A stretch of DNA of 35,361 nt, taken from assembly GCA_020053275.1 (NCBI GenBank), contig JAGVNL010000033.1, positions 1 to 35,361 of the forward strand, in the 5' to 3' direction. How positions within the stretch are numbered: position 1 is the first letter of the stretch; each line of letters starts with the position of its first letter. Made by a program: the position numbers and the translations under genes. The notes under the pieces are model-generated. The model made no database searches, was not told the origin of the DNA, and saw nothing but the letters and a program-made list of their open reading frames with translations. The DNA comes from a bacterium (GTDB taxonomy: Bacteria; Patescibacteriota; Patescibacteriia; UBA9934). Of this stretch, positions 1 through 8,443 are shown one piece after another.

Positions 1-1
1 C

Positions 2-27
2 GCCACGTCGGTCGCGACCGACGTGGC
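2..27. repeat. 26-bp perfect palindrome, copy 1
   Basis: The 26 bases starting GCCACGTC and ending GACGTGGC are their own reverse complement, centred on GTCGCGAC. A related palindrome with compensated changes lies at 22015-22040. Both can be translated in the same frame. Confidence 0.85.
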
Positions 28-55
28 TCGCTCCTACAGGGCTCAGGCTCAATAA
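2..55 (+). CDS. C-terminal tail of an unknown protein (partial at window edge)
   Basis: An open frame enters from the left edge and ends at TAA 53-55, reading ATSVATDVARSYRAQAQ. It is only supported because the same peptide core (SVATD-A) is encoded in the same frame by the related palindrome inside the D-Ala-D-Ala carboxypeptidase gene near 22.03 kb. Nothing can be said about the protein's function; it may simply be intergenic sequence that happens to be open. Confidence 0.3.
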   Translation, partial: ATSVATDVARSYRAQAQ

Positions 56-65
56 AAGCAGGCCC

Positions 66-83
66 AACTACTAACTACCAACT
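66..83. repeat. Short interspersed repeat AACTACTAACTACCAACT
   Basis: The 18-mer lies just upstream of pth and recurs exactly at 22130-22147 at the scpB/dacA junction. A partial reverse-complement copy lies upstream of aspS near 24826-24840. Confidence 0.6.
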
Positions 84-92
84 TTCAAGACT

Positions 93-656
93 ATGTCAAT
101 CATGATCGTGGGGCTAGGTAATCCAGGTACTGAATATAAGAAGACCCGCCACAATGCGGGTTTTTTGGCGCTCGATAAGTTAGCGGAGGATTGGGGTGCT
201 AGTTTTAAGAATAATCAAACAGCGAAAGCTGAGGTTTCCGAGGTCGTGGTTGGCGAGCAGAAAATCATTCTAGCAAAGCCACAGACTTTCATGAATAATT
301 CCGGCGTCGCTGTGGCGTCGCTCATGCACCGCTACAAAATAACGATTGAACGAGTGTGGGTGGTTTATGATGACGCAGCAATCGAGAATGATCAGGTACG
401 AGTTCGCCGTGGCGGAAGCGCTGGCGGTCACAATGGATTAAAATCAATCATTGCTCAGAACGGCGAGCCATTCGCACGGTTCCGCATTGGTTTGGGCAAT
501 CCGCCAGAGCGCGTGCCGTTGGAAGATTTTGTATTGCAACATTTTACCGCCGAAGAGTTGCCGCTGCTTGAGAAAAAGATGGCGGCGGTGATTGACCTTA
601 TTAACGAAGCGCGAGTAACTGGCGTGCTGGAGAAGACCGTAACTGTCGCTACATGA
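93..656 (+). CDS. pth: Peptidyl-tRNA hydrolase
   Basis: Cytosolic esterase that releases peptides from peptidyl-tRNAs dropped during translation and so recycles tRNA. The 187-residue length is normal for bacterial Pth. The family signature GLGNPG..Y..TRHNAG is at the N terminus, and the residues known to matter in the E. coli enzyme fall at the same numbers: N10, H20 (catalytic), N68, D93 and N114 (in GGHNGL). There is no Shine-Dalgarno ahead of the ATG. Its TGA overlaps the ATG of dprA (ATGA), indicating a co-transcribed, translationally coupled pair. Confidence 0.97.
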   Translation: MSIMIVGLGNPGTEYKKTRHNAGFLALDKLAEDWGASFKNNQTAKAEVSEVVVGEQKIILAKPQTFMNNSGVAVASLMHRYKITIERVWVVYDDAAIENDQVRVRRGGSAGGHNGLKSIIAQNGEPFARFRIGLGNPPERVPLEDFVLQHFTAEELPLLEKKMAAVIDLINEARVTGVLEKTVTVAT

Positions 657-1741
657 TTTCCCCGTACCGCCTAGCACTGACGCATTTTAACGACTTGGCG
701 ATTGGTCCTGTGCACCACGCCAGCTTGCTTGAATTTTTAGGTAGCGATGAAAAGATTTGGCACGCTAACACAAACGAATTGCAGCAAGGAGGATTGAGTT
801 ACGGCATGGCAAAGAAGTTTATTGCATGGCGTGCGACACAAGATCCACAAGCCTTGCTCGACGATACACTTAAACGCGGTATCAGCTTGGTGACGCAGGA
901 TGATGCTGAGTACCCTCAGCTGTTACGAGCCATTCACGACGCGCCGTATGTGCTGTACTACCGTGGTAGTTTGCCGCCAGCAGATGCGTTACTCGTCGGC
1001 ATAGTTGGCTCACGCCGAGCAACTGATTATGGTTTGAAAGTTGCGGCTGATTTGGCGGAGAAGCTGGCTCGTCATCATCTGGTGATCGTCAGTGGCTTGG
1101 CTTGGGGTATCGACGAGGCGGCGCATCGGGCCACAGTGAAAGTGAATGGCAAGACAATTGCGGTGCTTGGTTGCGGACTTGACGCTAACGATGCAGAACG
1201 CAAGCATAAGCTAGCTGAGGAAATTATCGCCAAAGGTGGGGCGGTGATTAGTGAGTATCCGCCACTAGTGCCGTCGCTCGACCACCACTTTCCTATTCGC
1301 AACCGAATAATTTCTGGTTTGAGTAAGGGTACACTGGTAGTTGAGGCGGCAGTAAAGTCTGGTTCGTTGATTACGGCACGGGCCGCGCTGGCCGAAAACC
1401 GCGAGGTATTTGCGGTGCCTGGTTCAATCTACTCCCCCACTTCTCAGGGTACTAATCGCTTGGGTCGTGATGGGGCGCACATGGTGACTTGTGCCGAGGA
1501 TATTCTGGAGGCGTTGGGAGTGACGCCACGAGTGGTAGATGCCGAGGTGCCAGAGACAATGGTTCCACCAGCTACGGCAGAAGCCCGAGCGATTCTGGCG
1601 TTGCTAAACCATGAAGCGAAACATATCGACGACTTGGCTCTAGCAGTTGGGCTACCAAGCCACACGGTTGGCGCGACATTGACGATGATGGAGATTGAAG
1701 GCTACGCTCGCCATGCTGGAGGCCAGAGGTATACGAGATGA
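653..1741 (+). CDS. dprA: DNA-processing protein DprA/Smf
   Basis: Rossmann-fold protein that binds incoming single-stranded DNA and loads RecA during natural transformation. Visible are an N-terminal SAM-like segment, the Rossmann core from about residue 115 (VGIVGSRRATDYG, VIVSGLAWGIDEAAH, TIAVLGCGLD, GAVISEYPP), the HHFPIRNRIISGLSKGTLVVEA block with GSLITARAALAENREVFAVPG, and a C-terminal winged helix (about 305-360). The length of 362 residues is typical. It overlaps pth at its start and folC at its end by ATGA. Its presence suggests DNA uptake capacity. Confidence 0.96.
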   Translation: MISPYRLALTHFNDLAIGPVHHASLLEFLGSDEKIWHANTNELQQGGLSYGMAKKFIAWRATQDPQALLDDTLKRGISLVTQDDAEYPQLLRAIHDAPYVLYYRGSLPPADALLVGIVGSRRATDYGLKVAADLAEKLARHHLVIVSGLAWGIDEAAHRATVKVNGKTIAVLGCGLDANDAERKHKLAEEIIAKGGAVISEYPPLVPSLDHHFPIRNRIISGLSKGTLVVEAAVKSGSLITARAALAENREVFAVPGSIYSPTSQGTNRLGRDGAHMVTCAEDILEALGVTPRVVDAEVPETMVPPATAEARAILALLNHEAKHIDDLALAVGLPSHTVGATLTMMEIEGYARHAGGQRYTR

Positions 1742-3003
1742 TTATGAAAAATTATAAAGAAGCGGTGCAGAGGTTAATTGGCTTAAGTAACTTGGAAGCT
1801 TCGTGGTGTGAGAGTCAGGAGAGCTTGCAAAATTCACTTAAGCGAACTAAACAATTACTCGCCAAGCTAGAGTATCCTGAACGCAAAATGAAGTTTGTGC
1901 ATGTTACTGGGACAAGCGGCAAAGGCAGCGTCACCAACTTGGTGCATGAGATGCTGCTGGCGGACGGTAGGAGTGTGGCGAGCTATTCGTCGCCGCATAC
2001 TTCTACTTTTTTGGAGCGATTTAGGGTGAATGAAAAGTTGATTGAGCCAAGGTTATTAACGCAAGCTATAGAACTCGTAATCGCTGGTTACGAGGCGCAT
2101 CTTAATGAAGGTAAGCAAACGCTGAGCTACTTTGAACTAGCAACTGTGGTGGCGCTTGTGGCCTTTGTACTGGCGGATGTTGAGTGGTGCGTGCTGGAGG
2201 TTGGTTTGGGTGGAAGGTGGGATTCCACAAATGTGATTCCAAAAAAAGAGGTGGCGGTTATTACCAATATTGATCTTGACCACACGGATCTGCTTGGTAA
2301 TAGCGTGGAAGAAATTGCGCAGGAAAAAGTAGGAATTATTACTGGGCGTTGCGCAGTTATTTCTGGCGTCGTACAGCCAAACTTGCGAGAGTTGATAGCT
2401 GATGTAGCGACTGACAAGAAAGCGAACGAGAGGTTTATTGATGCGCCGAACAACGACCACCGGCTACATAATGCACTGATTGCTACGGCGGCTGCACAAG
2501 CGGTTGGTGTAAAAATAGAGGTTATCGAGGAGGCCTTGGCGAAGGTTAAAGGGCTACCGTGCAGGTTTGAGGTGATAGGCCGCAAGCCACTCATAATCAT
2601 TGACGGGGCACATAACGAGGCAAAGATGAGGGGGACGGTTCAACTGCTGGCGGCAAATAAACTAGGAAAGGTGCATGTGATATTCGGTTGTAAGCGCGGC
2701 AAGGACGCTGGGGCGATGCTCAAGGCTTTGGCGCCGCTAGCGGAAGTTATCCACACCACGCGCTACCAGCATGGCTACGGCGCACCAGAGAATCCGGCCG
2801 CGCTTGCCAAGCTGATAGCCAAGAGTAAGCGAGGAAAAATGTGGCTCTTTGCCGACGAGGCGCTGCAGTTTGTACTGGCCGAGCTGAAGCCCAGCGATAC
2901 ACTTTTAATTACTGGCTCGCTGTATTTGGCTGGCGAACTGCGGACGCACTGGGTGAGTGAAGAGTCGATCATTAACAAGCAATCGAGTCAAGTAAAAAAT
3001 TGA
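1738..3003 (+). CDS. folC: Folylpolyglutamate synthase / dihydrofolate synthase family (Mur ligase fold)
   Basis: ATP-dependent ligase that adds glutamate to folates (and, in bifunctional members, to dihydropteroate). The P-loop VTGTSGKGSV is at residues 56-65, followed by SSPHTSTFLERFRVN, the EVGLGGRWDSTNV and ITNIDLDHTDLLGNSVEEIAQEKVGI blocks typical of FolC, and DGAHNEAKMRG of the C-terminal Mur-ligase domain. The 421-residue length is normal. The start overlaps the dprA stop; a second ATG six bases on (1744) is equally possible. Whether it has both activities cannot be read from the sequence. Confidence 0.92.
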   Translation: MIMKNYKEAVQRLIGLSNLEASWCESQESLQNSLKRTKQLLAKLEYPERKMKFVHVTGTSGKGSVTNLVHEMLLADGRSVASYSSPHTSTFLERFRVNEKLIEPRLLTQAIELVIAGYEAHLNEGKQTLSYFELATVVALVAFVLADVEWCVLEVGLGGRWDSTNVIPKKEVAVITNIDLDHTDLLGNSVEEIAQEKVGIITGRCAVISGVVQPNLRELIADVATDKKANERFIDAPNNDHRLHNALIATAAAQAVGVKIEVIEEALAKVKGLPCRFEVIGRKPLIIIDGAHNEAKMRGTVQLLAANKLGKVHVIFGCKRGKDAGAMLKALAPLAEVIHTTRYQHGYGAPENPAALAKLIAKSKRGKMWLFADEALQFVLAELKPSDTLLITGSLYLAGELRTHWVSEESIINKQSSQVKN

Positions 3004-3028
3004 CATAACAGGCTCTGGAGGCTATCGT
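3000..3028 (+). promoter_or_regulatory. Sigma70-type promoter of topA (leaderless)
   Basis: TTGACA at 3000-3005, a 17-base spacer and TATCGT at 3023-3028. The predicted transcription start (about 3035) is about five bases before the topA ATG at 3040, so the mRNA would be nearly leaderless, which fits the lack of a Shine-Dalgarno. Confidence 0.65.
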
Positions 3029-3039
3029 TCGCCTCAACT

Positions 3040-5322
3040 ATGTCTAAACTTGTAATCGTCGAGTCCCCTACAAAAGCCAAAACTATAACAAAATTTCTAG
3101 GTAAAGAATTCACAATTCTTTCGTCATTTGGCCATATTCGTGACTTGCCGAAGAAGTCCACAGCGGTGGATGTCGAGCACGGATTCATCCCAACCTACGA
3201 GGTGCCAGCGGATAAGAAGGCTAAGGTGACGGCACTCAAGCAGGCAGCCAAAGGGGTTGATGAGGTTTACCTCGCAACCGACGAAGACCGCGAAGGAGAA
3301 GCTATCGCTTGGCACATTGCCGAGGTACTTAAGTTAGATGTCGCTAAGGCAAAGCGCATTACTTTTCATGAAATTACAAAAACGGCAATTGAGCATGCAG
3401 TGGCCAACCCCCGCACGATAGACATGGACATGGTGAATGCGCAGCAGACCCGCCGTATTCTAGACCGCTTGGTTGGTTATGAATTGTCGCCGCTGTTGTG
3501 GAAGAAGGTGCAACGAGGGCTTTCGGCCGGCCGTGTGCAGAGTGTGGCGGTACGACTGGTGGTGGAACGCGAACTGGAGCGCAACGCTTTTAAGAGTGAG
3601 GAGTATTGGACAATTGAGGCGACATTTGAAAAAGGTGGCGCTGTGCTCGAAGCAAAGCTGACAACAATTGATGGCAAAAAGTTGGAGAAGCTCGACATCA
3701 AGACCGAGGCTGACGCCAAGAAAATTGTTACTGATGTAACTGGTGCGCAGTTTATTGTGGATAAGATTGAATTGAAAGATGCGTCGCGCAAACCACCAAT
3801 CCCGCTCACGACATCGACCCTGCAGCAGGACGCCTACAACCGTTTAGGTATGAGTGCCAAACAGACGATGACTTTGGCGCAGAAGCTGTACGAGACTGGT
3901 CGCATTACCTATATGCGTACTGACTCGCAGAATTTGGCGGAGCAATTTACTAGCGTCACGCAAGAATATTTGAAGACAACTTTTGGGGCAGAGTTTGCGA
4001 CTGGCGTCGTTAAGTACGCAACAAAAAGCAAAGGCGCCCAGGAAGCGCACGAAGCGATTAGGCCGACTGATGTAACAGTCACGCCAGAAAGCTGTCAGGC
4101 CACGCTCGAAGCTGGCGAATGGAAACTGTATGATTTGATTTGGCGTCGTACGGTAGCCAGCCAGATGCCGAGCGCCAAGATTCGCAGGACGGCTGTGGAT
4201 TTGCTTGGCAACAAACATATTTTCCGCGTCAACGGCAGCACGGTGGTGTTCCCTGGCTTCATGAAAGTATGGCAAGCAAGCGAGGACAAGTTGTTGCCGG
4301 CCATGGTGCAAGGTGAAGTGATTGGTGAAGCGAAGGAAATTAAACCTGAACAACATTTTACCGAACCGGCTGCACGATACAGCGACGCCACTTTGATTAA
4401 GGCGCTCGAAGAGCATGGTATTGGTAGGCCTTCTACTTATGCGCCGACACTGACAACAATTATTGATCGCGGATATGTGTTGCGTGATGATAACAAAAAA
4501 CTTTTCCCGTCTGACATTGCGATCATTGTTACTGATTTGCTGAAGACGCATTTCCCAAATATCGTCGACTACAACTTTACGGCAGAGATGGAACAGAAGC
4601 TCGACGAGATTGCGGAGGGCACGCATAACTGGCAAATGGTGCTGGCGTCGTTTTACGGCCCGTTCCATGAACAGATTATGGAGAAGACTGGTGACTTGAG
4701 CCGCGCTGATGTGATGAAGGAACGCAGTCTGGGCGTCGACCCCAAAGACGGGTTAGAAATTATTGTGCGGACTGGTCGTTTTGGGCCGTATGTGCAGCGC
4801 GGAATTGTGAGTGACGAGAACCCAAAACCACCACGAGCGTCGCTGACTAAGGATCAGATGATGGATACCATTTCGTTCGAGCAAGCGTTGAAGTTATTAC
4901 TACTCCCCCGCTTAGTTGGTAAGCATACAAATGGTGAAGACATCATTGCCAACCTTGGCCGCTTTGGACCGTACCTCAAGTGCGGTGCGGTGAACATTTC
5001 GTTGCCACCAGAAGATCACCCAGCCGAGGTGAGCCTTGAACGCGCAATTCAGATTTGCACAGAAGGCGTCGCTAAAAAAGCTGCAGCGATGAAGCCATTG
5101 GCAGAGCTTGGAACAGACCCGACGAGTCAAGGTGAGATTGTTATTCGCAGTGGAAGGTTCGGTGATTATATTACTGATGGTAAAACCAATGTGACGGTGC
5201 CGAAGAAGATTGGGTGGAAAGAAGTGACGCTGGAAACGGCGATTGAGATGCTGGTGAAAAAAAGGGCTGCGCCAAAGAAGGCTTGGGGAAAGCGACAGAA
5301 GAAGGGTGATGAGAGTGAATAA
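3040..5322 (+). CDS. topA: DNA topoisomerase I (type IA)
   Basis: Relaxes negative supercoils by single-strand cleavage through a phosphotyrosine link. The Toprim domain begins at residue 1 (MSKLVIVESPTKAKT) with the acidic triad in TDEDREGE (D81, D83, E85). The catalytic tyrosine is Y291 in GRITYMRTDS, and EAHEAIRPTD follows. Instead of cysteine-based zinc ribbons, the C terminus carries three topoisomerase C-terminal repeats, each with a GRFG motif (VRTGRFGPYV, ANLGRFGPYL, IRSGRFGDYI), and a lysine-rich tail. The 760-residue length is typical. It has its own promoter after folC. Confidence 0.97.
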   Translation: MSKLVIVESPTKAKTITKFLGKEFTILSSFGHIRDLPKKSTAVDVEHGFIPTYEVPADKKAKVTALKQAAKGVDEVYLATDEDREGEAIAWHIAEVLKLDVAKAKRITFHEITKTAIEHAVANPRTIDMDMVNAQQTRRILDRLVGYELSPLLWKKVQRGLSAGRVQSVAVRLVVERELERNAFKSEEYWTIEATFEKGGAVLEAKLTTIDGKKLEKLDIKTEADAKKIVTDVTGAQFIVDKIELKDASRKPPIPLTTSTLQQDAYNRLGMSAKQTMTLAQKLYETGRITYMRTDSQNLAEQFTSVTQEYLKTTFGAEFATGVVKYATKSKGAQEAHEAIRPTDVTVTPESCQATLEAGEWKLYDLIWRRTVASQMPSAKIRRTAVDLLGNKHIFRVNGSTVVFPGFMKVWQASEDKLLPAMVQGEVIGEAKEIKPEQHFTEPAARYSDATLIKALEEHGIGRPSTYAPTLTTIIDRGYVLRDDNKKLFPSDIAIIVTDLLKTHFPNIVDYNFTAEMEQKLDEIAEGTHNWQMVLASFYGPFHEQIMEKTGDLSRADVMKERSLGVDPKDGLEIIVRTGRFGPYVQRGIVSDENPKPPRASLTKDQMMDTISFEQALKLLLLPRLVGKHTNGEDIIANLGRFGPYLKCGAVNISLPPEDHPAEVSLERAIQICTEGVAKKAAAMKPLAELGTDPTSQGEIVIRSGRFGDYITDGKTNVTVPKKIGWKEVTLETAIEMLVKKRAAPKKAWGKRQKKGDESE

Positions 5323-5326
5323 TATA

Positions 5327-5354
5327 TTGACAAAGATGAATAGTGTGCTATATT
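5327..5354 (+). promoter_or_regulatory. Sigma70-type promoter for a short transcript
   Basis: TTGACA at 5327-5332, a 16-base spacer and TATATT at 5349-5354. It faces a terminator only about 50 bases downstream of the expected start. Confidence 0.6.
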
Positions 5355-5359
5355 AATTA

Positions 5360-5435
5360 TGTCTTTTGGTCAGTATAGACTGAAAGGGTACTACATCCAA
5401 GGGCCACCCTCCGAGAGGCGGGTGGTTTCGTTTTA
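5360..5435 (+). ncRNA. Putative ~75-nt small RNA
   Basis: Bounded by a good promoter (5327-5354) and a GC-rich terminator (5404-5434). It contains the small hairpin CAGT-ATAG-ACTG at 5371-5382. A 25-codon frame (ATG 5359 to TAG 5436) spans the same interval but runs through the terminator stem and its ATG falls at or before the predicted start, so a non-coding transcript is favoured. Confidence 0.4.
5404..5434 (+). terminator. Rho-independent terminator
   Basis: CCACCC pairs with GGGTGG (5420-5425) around a short loop and is followed by TTTCGTTTT. It also closes the topA transcription unit. Confidence 0.75.
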
Positions 5436-6014
5436 GCTGTCAGCCCTGTGATGAAGTTGACCTCCCCAAATATCCTGCTCTAATCGCAACAAATCGAAGT
5501 AGCCATCGCCTCCTGTGCGTAGTTCTTGAGAAATGCTATTTGCCGAAGAAAAGATGTAGACCTTCTTGTTGTCATTTTTCAGATAGGTTACTAAAGATAA
5601 GAAATCCGAGTCACCAGTCATCAAAACGGCAGTATCGTACTGATTCTTGAAGTGGACGGCGTCGATAGTCATCTCGACATCCATATTTCTTTTTTCTTGG
5701 ATTATCTGGTCATGGCCAACAAGACAGAAAATTCGCTTTAAAACTTTCTTCCTGACCACAAAATCTAAACCTTTACTAAGGAAAGTGAAAAATTTATGTT
5801 TTCCGTCGAGACTATATGTGCGGGTACCTTCAGCTGGATACGCCGTATAATAATAAACTTTTATATCTGTTGAATGAAAAATACTGATGAGAGCAGCTTT
5901 TAATTTAGCGTAATCAAAAGGTTTCTTTTTTGATTTTTGAATGGACCACAAATTAGAAGCGTCAATGAAGATGTAAACTCTACCACCATGAATGTCGTCC
6001 TTTAGTTTCTGCAT
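5433..6014 (-). CDS. NYN-domain (LabA/DUF88-like) PIN-fold RNase
   Basis: Predicted metal-dependent ribonuclease of the NYN/PIN superfamily. The three acidic motifs are present: FIDASN near residue 17, KRNMDVEMTIDA near 110, and LMTGDSDFLSLV near 133, the last being the family hallmark. The 193-residue length suits a single-domain member. The gene stands alone on the minus strand between topA and the RelA/SpoT gene. A TATAAC-like -10 lies only some ten bases before the ATG, suggesting a leaderless mRNA. The RNA substrate is unknown. A second NYN protein is encoded near 26.5 kb. Confidence 0.85.
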   Translation of the reverse strand: MQKLKDDIHGGRVYIFIDASNLWSIQKSKKKPFDYAKLKAALISIFHSTDIKVYYYTAYPAEGTRTYSLDGKHKFFTFLSKGLDFVVRKKVLKRIFCLVGHDQIIQEKRNMDVEMTIDAVHFKNQYDTAVLMTGDSDFLSLVTYLKNDNKKVYIFSSANSISQELRTGGDGYFDLLRLEQDIWGGQLHHRADS

Positions 6015-6083
6015 AGGTTATAGTTATACTACACCAAGTGGCGTCTTGCCACAAAGTGAATTTACGCCTACTCTAGGAAGAGT

Positions 6084-7553
6084 ATGCAGATGCCCACATT
6101 TGAGGATTTGAAAGCGGCGCTCGATGATAGATACAGTGAGTTTGATTTAATTTTGCTCGAGACGGCGTACAACTATGCTAAGGTGGCGCACGAGGGCCAG
6201 GTGAGAAGTACCGGGGAACCATATTTTAATCATGTCTTTCAGACGGCCGTGAAATTGGCGAAGTTACGCTTGCCAAGCGAAGTAATTGCGGCAGGTTTGC
6301 TGCATGATGTACCAGAGGATACGGAAAGAACGCTGGAAGATGTTGAGCGAGAATTCGGTGCCGACATTGCTGGCATGGTTGCTAGTTGCACCAAACTCGG
6401 CAAGGTTAAGTACCGTGGTGAGGAACGGTACATAGAAAATTTGCGTAAGATGTTCGTGGCGATGGCCGAAGATGTGCGCGTGATATTCATTAAGTTTGCG
6501 GATAGAATGCATAACATGGAAACGCTGTATGCACGGCCCGAGCATAAGCGGTTACGGATTGCCAAAGAAGTGATGGAGATTTACGCGCCGATTGCTAACC
6601 GGCTTGGCATGGCGGAATACCGCGGTCAATTTGAAGACCATGCTTTTAAGTATTTGTTTCCGCGTGATTACACTTGGACGCAGCATTTGTTGGAAGAACG
6701 AGTGCGAAAGTTTGGGCCAGCAATGAACCGGGCGATTCCGAATGTAGAACAAGAGCTGCAGGCACATAATGTGCCGTACATTGACATTCACGGCCGAATG
6801 AAACACTGTTACAGCTTGTACAAGAAACTTAAGAAGTACGAAAACGATATAGACAAAGTGTACGACATTGTGGCACTGCGGATTATTGTACCGAGTGTGG
6901 CCGACTGTTACGCCGCGCTCGGCATTCTACATAGCCTTTATACGCCGTTGCCTGGCCGTATTAAGGATTATATCGCGCAACCAAAACCAAACGGCTATAG
7001 CTCGCTCCACACAACGGTGTTTGATGATGAGGGCGCGATTGTAGAATTTCAGATCCGTACACAACAAATGCACGATGAAGATGAGTTTGGTATTGCGGCA
7101 CACTGGCGCTATAAAGAGGGCGAGGCAAAGAGCAAGCATGTTACTTGGATGGAAGAGTTCGCTAAGATCCAAAAAGAAATTAGTGGCGATACTTTCATGG
7201 ATCACTTGGATAGCATGAAGCTGGATATGTTCCGCGATCGGATTTTTGTCTTTACACCGCGCGGTGATGTGATTGACTTGCCCGAGGAATCGACGCCGGT
7301 TGATTTTGCTTATGCCGTGCATACCGACATCGGCAACAAGGCGACGATGGCGCAAGTGAACCGTATAGTTGCCCCGCTTGATACGATGCTTAAGAGTGGC
7401 GATGTGGTGGAGATTGTGACTGATAAAAATCGAAAACTGCCAAACGAAGACTGGCTACGGTTTGTAAAAACTCACCAAGCTCGTGAAAAAATAAAAGACG
7501 CGCTCAGAGCCACTAAGCGGTCGTTTATTGCAAAAATGTTGGGGAGGAGTTAA
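6084..7553 (+). CDS. Bifunctional (p)ppGpp synthetase/hydrolase, RelA/SpoT family (HD-SYN-TGS)
   Basis: Makes and degrades the stringent-response alarmone. The HD hydrolase domain is intact: H50, HDVPED at 74-79 and FADRMHNM near 150. The synthetase domain follows (YDIVALRIIV, GRIKDYIAQPKPNGYSSLH, VEFQIRTQQMHDEDEFGIAAHW), then a TGS domain (DRIFVFTPRGDVIDLPEESTPVDFAYAVHTDIG). At 489 residues it lacks the C-terminal zinc-finger and ACT domains, a truncation seen in reduced genomes. AGGAAG at 6075-6080 is three bases from this ATG but nine from the next one (6090), so translation may start at 6090. The stop codon overlaps that of parB on the other strand. Confidence 0.94.
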   Translation: MQMPTFEDLKAALDDRYSEFDLILLETAYNYAKVAHEGQVRSTGEPYFNHVFQTAVKLAKLRLPSEVIAAGLLHDVPEDTERTLEDVEREFGADIAGMVASCTKLGKVKYRGEERYIENLRKMFVAMAEDVRVIFIKFADRMHNMETLYARPEHKRLRIAKEVMEIYAPIANRLGMAEYRGQFEDHAFKYLFPRDYTWTQHLLEERVRKFGPAMNRAIPNVEQELQAHNVPYIDIHGRMKHCYSLYKKLKKYENDIDKVYDIVALRIIVPSVADCYAALGILHSLYTPLPGRIKDYIAQPKPNGYSSLHTTVFDDEGAIVEFQIRTQQMHDEDEFGIAAHWRYKEGEAKSKHVTWMEEFAKIQKEISGDTFMDHLDSMKLDMFRDRIFVFTPRGDVIDLPEESTPVDFAYAVHTDIGNKATMAQVNRIVAPLDTMLKSGDVVEIVTDKNRKLPNEDWLRFVKTHQAREKIKDALRATKRSFIAKMLGRS

Positions 7554-8434
7554 CTCAAATGCTCGACGAGGGCCTTGAGGTCGTCTTTGGAGTAGAAGTG
7601 GATAATTACTTGACCAGTAGCGGCGGCGGTCATTTTAATTTCTACTTTGGTGCCGATTTTTTCGCGAAGCTCGCGTTCAATAGCTTCTAGGTTGGGGTCG
7701 CGGAAGAGGTTTGTTTGGCGAACATGAGCGCGGACTACTCGCTCTGCTTCACGAATGCTGACGCCGCCTTTTAGCATGCGCTCAAAGAGATCGCGTTGGC
7801 GGGCAACATTACCTTCTGCTAAAAGCGTACGGCCAGCGGATTTGCTAATGCGGCCGTCTTTGATGGCGTCTATGATGTCGTCTGGGAGATCGAGCAAACG
7901 GAGAGCATTGGTGATGAAAGGCCGGCTTTTGCCAACACGAGCAGCCATGTCGTCCTGCGTTAAACCGAAATCCTCCATTAACGCTTTGTAGGCCAGGGCT
8001 TCTTCGACTGGGTTCAAGTCCGAGCGTTGAACATTCTCAATTATGGCGAGCTCGAGCTTTTCCCTATCGGTGGCTTCGCGGATGACAACCGGAACCTTTT
8101 CGAGACCGGCCATGGTGGAGGCGCGGAGTCGGCGTTCACCGGCGATTAGTTCGTACTGACCGTTACCTTTATCCGTAACCGTGAGAGGTTGAAGAACGCC
8201 GTGCTCGCGGATACTGTCCGCCAAGTCATTCAGTTCTTCCGGCGCAAAGTCGCGACGAGGCTGACGCGGATTGGGGACAATTTGCGAGGGCGAGACATGA
8301 ATGAGGCGCAAGCCTTCTTCCACGACGCCTTCGATTAGCGGTGGCTGTTCCTTGGGGACAGCGTCGCGCACTGGCGTCATTTGTGGGATCAACGAGCCGA
8401 GACCGCGTCCAAGTCCACCGAATTGCTTTGCCAT
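7550..8434 (-). CDS. parB: Chromosome-partitioning protein ParB (Spo0J)
   Basis: Binds parS, slides as a CTP-dependent clamp and stimulates ParA. The N-terminal CTPase domain carries IVPNPRQPRRDF and GERRLRA (family GERRxRA), followed by ENVQRSDLNPVEEA and the DNA-binding helix-turn-helix (LTQDDMAARVGKSRPFITNALRLL). A C-terminal dimerisation segment ends the 294 residues. It starts nine bases after parA, so the two are one operon. No canonical parS (TGTTTCACGTGAAACA) was seen in the window. Confidence 0.96.
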   Translation of the reverse strand: MAKQFGGLGRGLGSLIPQMTPVRDAVPKEQPPLIEGVVEEGLRLIHVSPSQIVPNPRQPRRDFAPEELNDLADSIREHGVLQPLTVTDKGNGQYELIAGERRLRASTMAGLEKVPVVIREATDREKLELAIIENVQRSDLNPVEEALAYKALMEDFGLTQDDMAARVGKSRPFITNALRLLDLPDDIIDAIKDGRISKSAGRTLLAEGNVARQRDLFERMLKGGVSIREAERVVRAHVRQTNLFRDPNLEAIERELREKIGTKVEIKMTAAATGQVIIHFYSKDDLKALVEHLS

Positions 8435-8443
8435 ATACTTCGA

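Noticed and set aside
3844-4668. 274-codon minus-strand frame inside topA
   Set aside because: It lies entirely within a gene whose protein has all expected motifs; no family resemblance.
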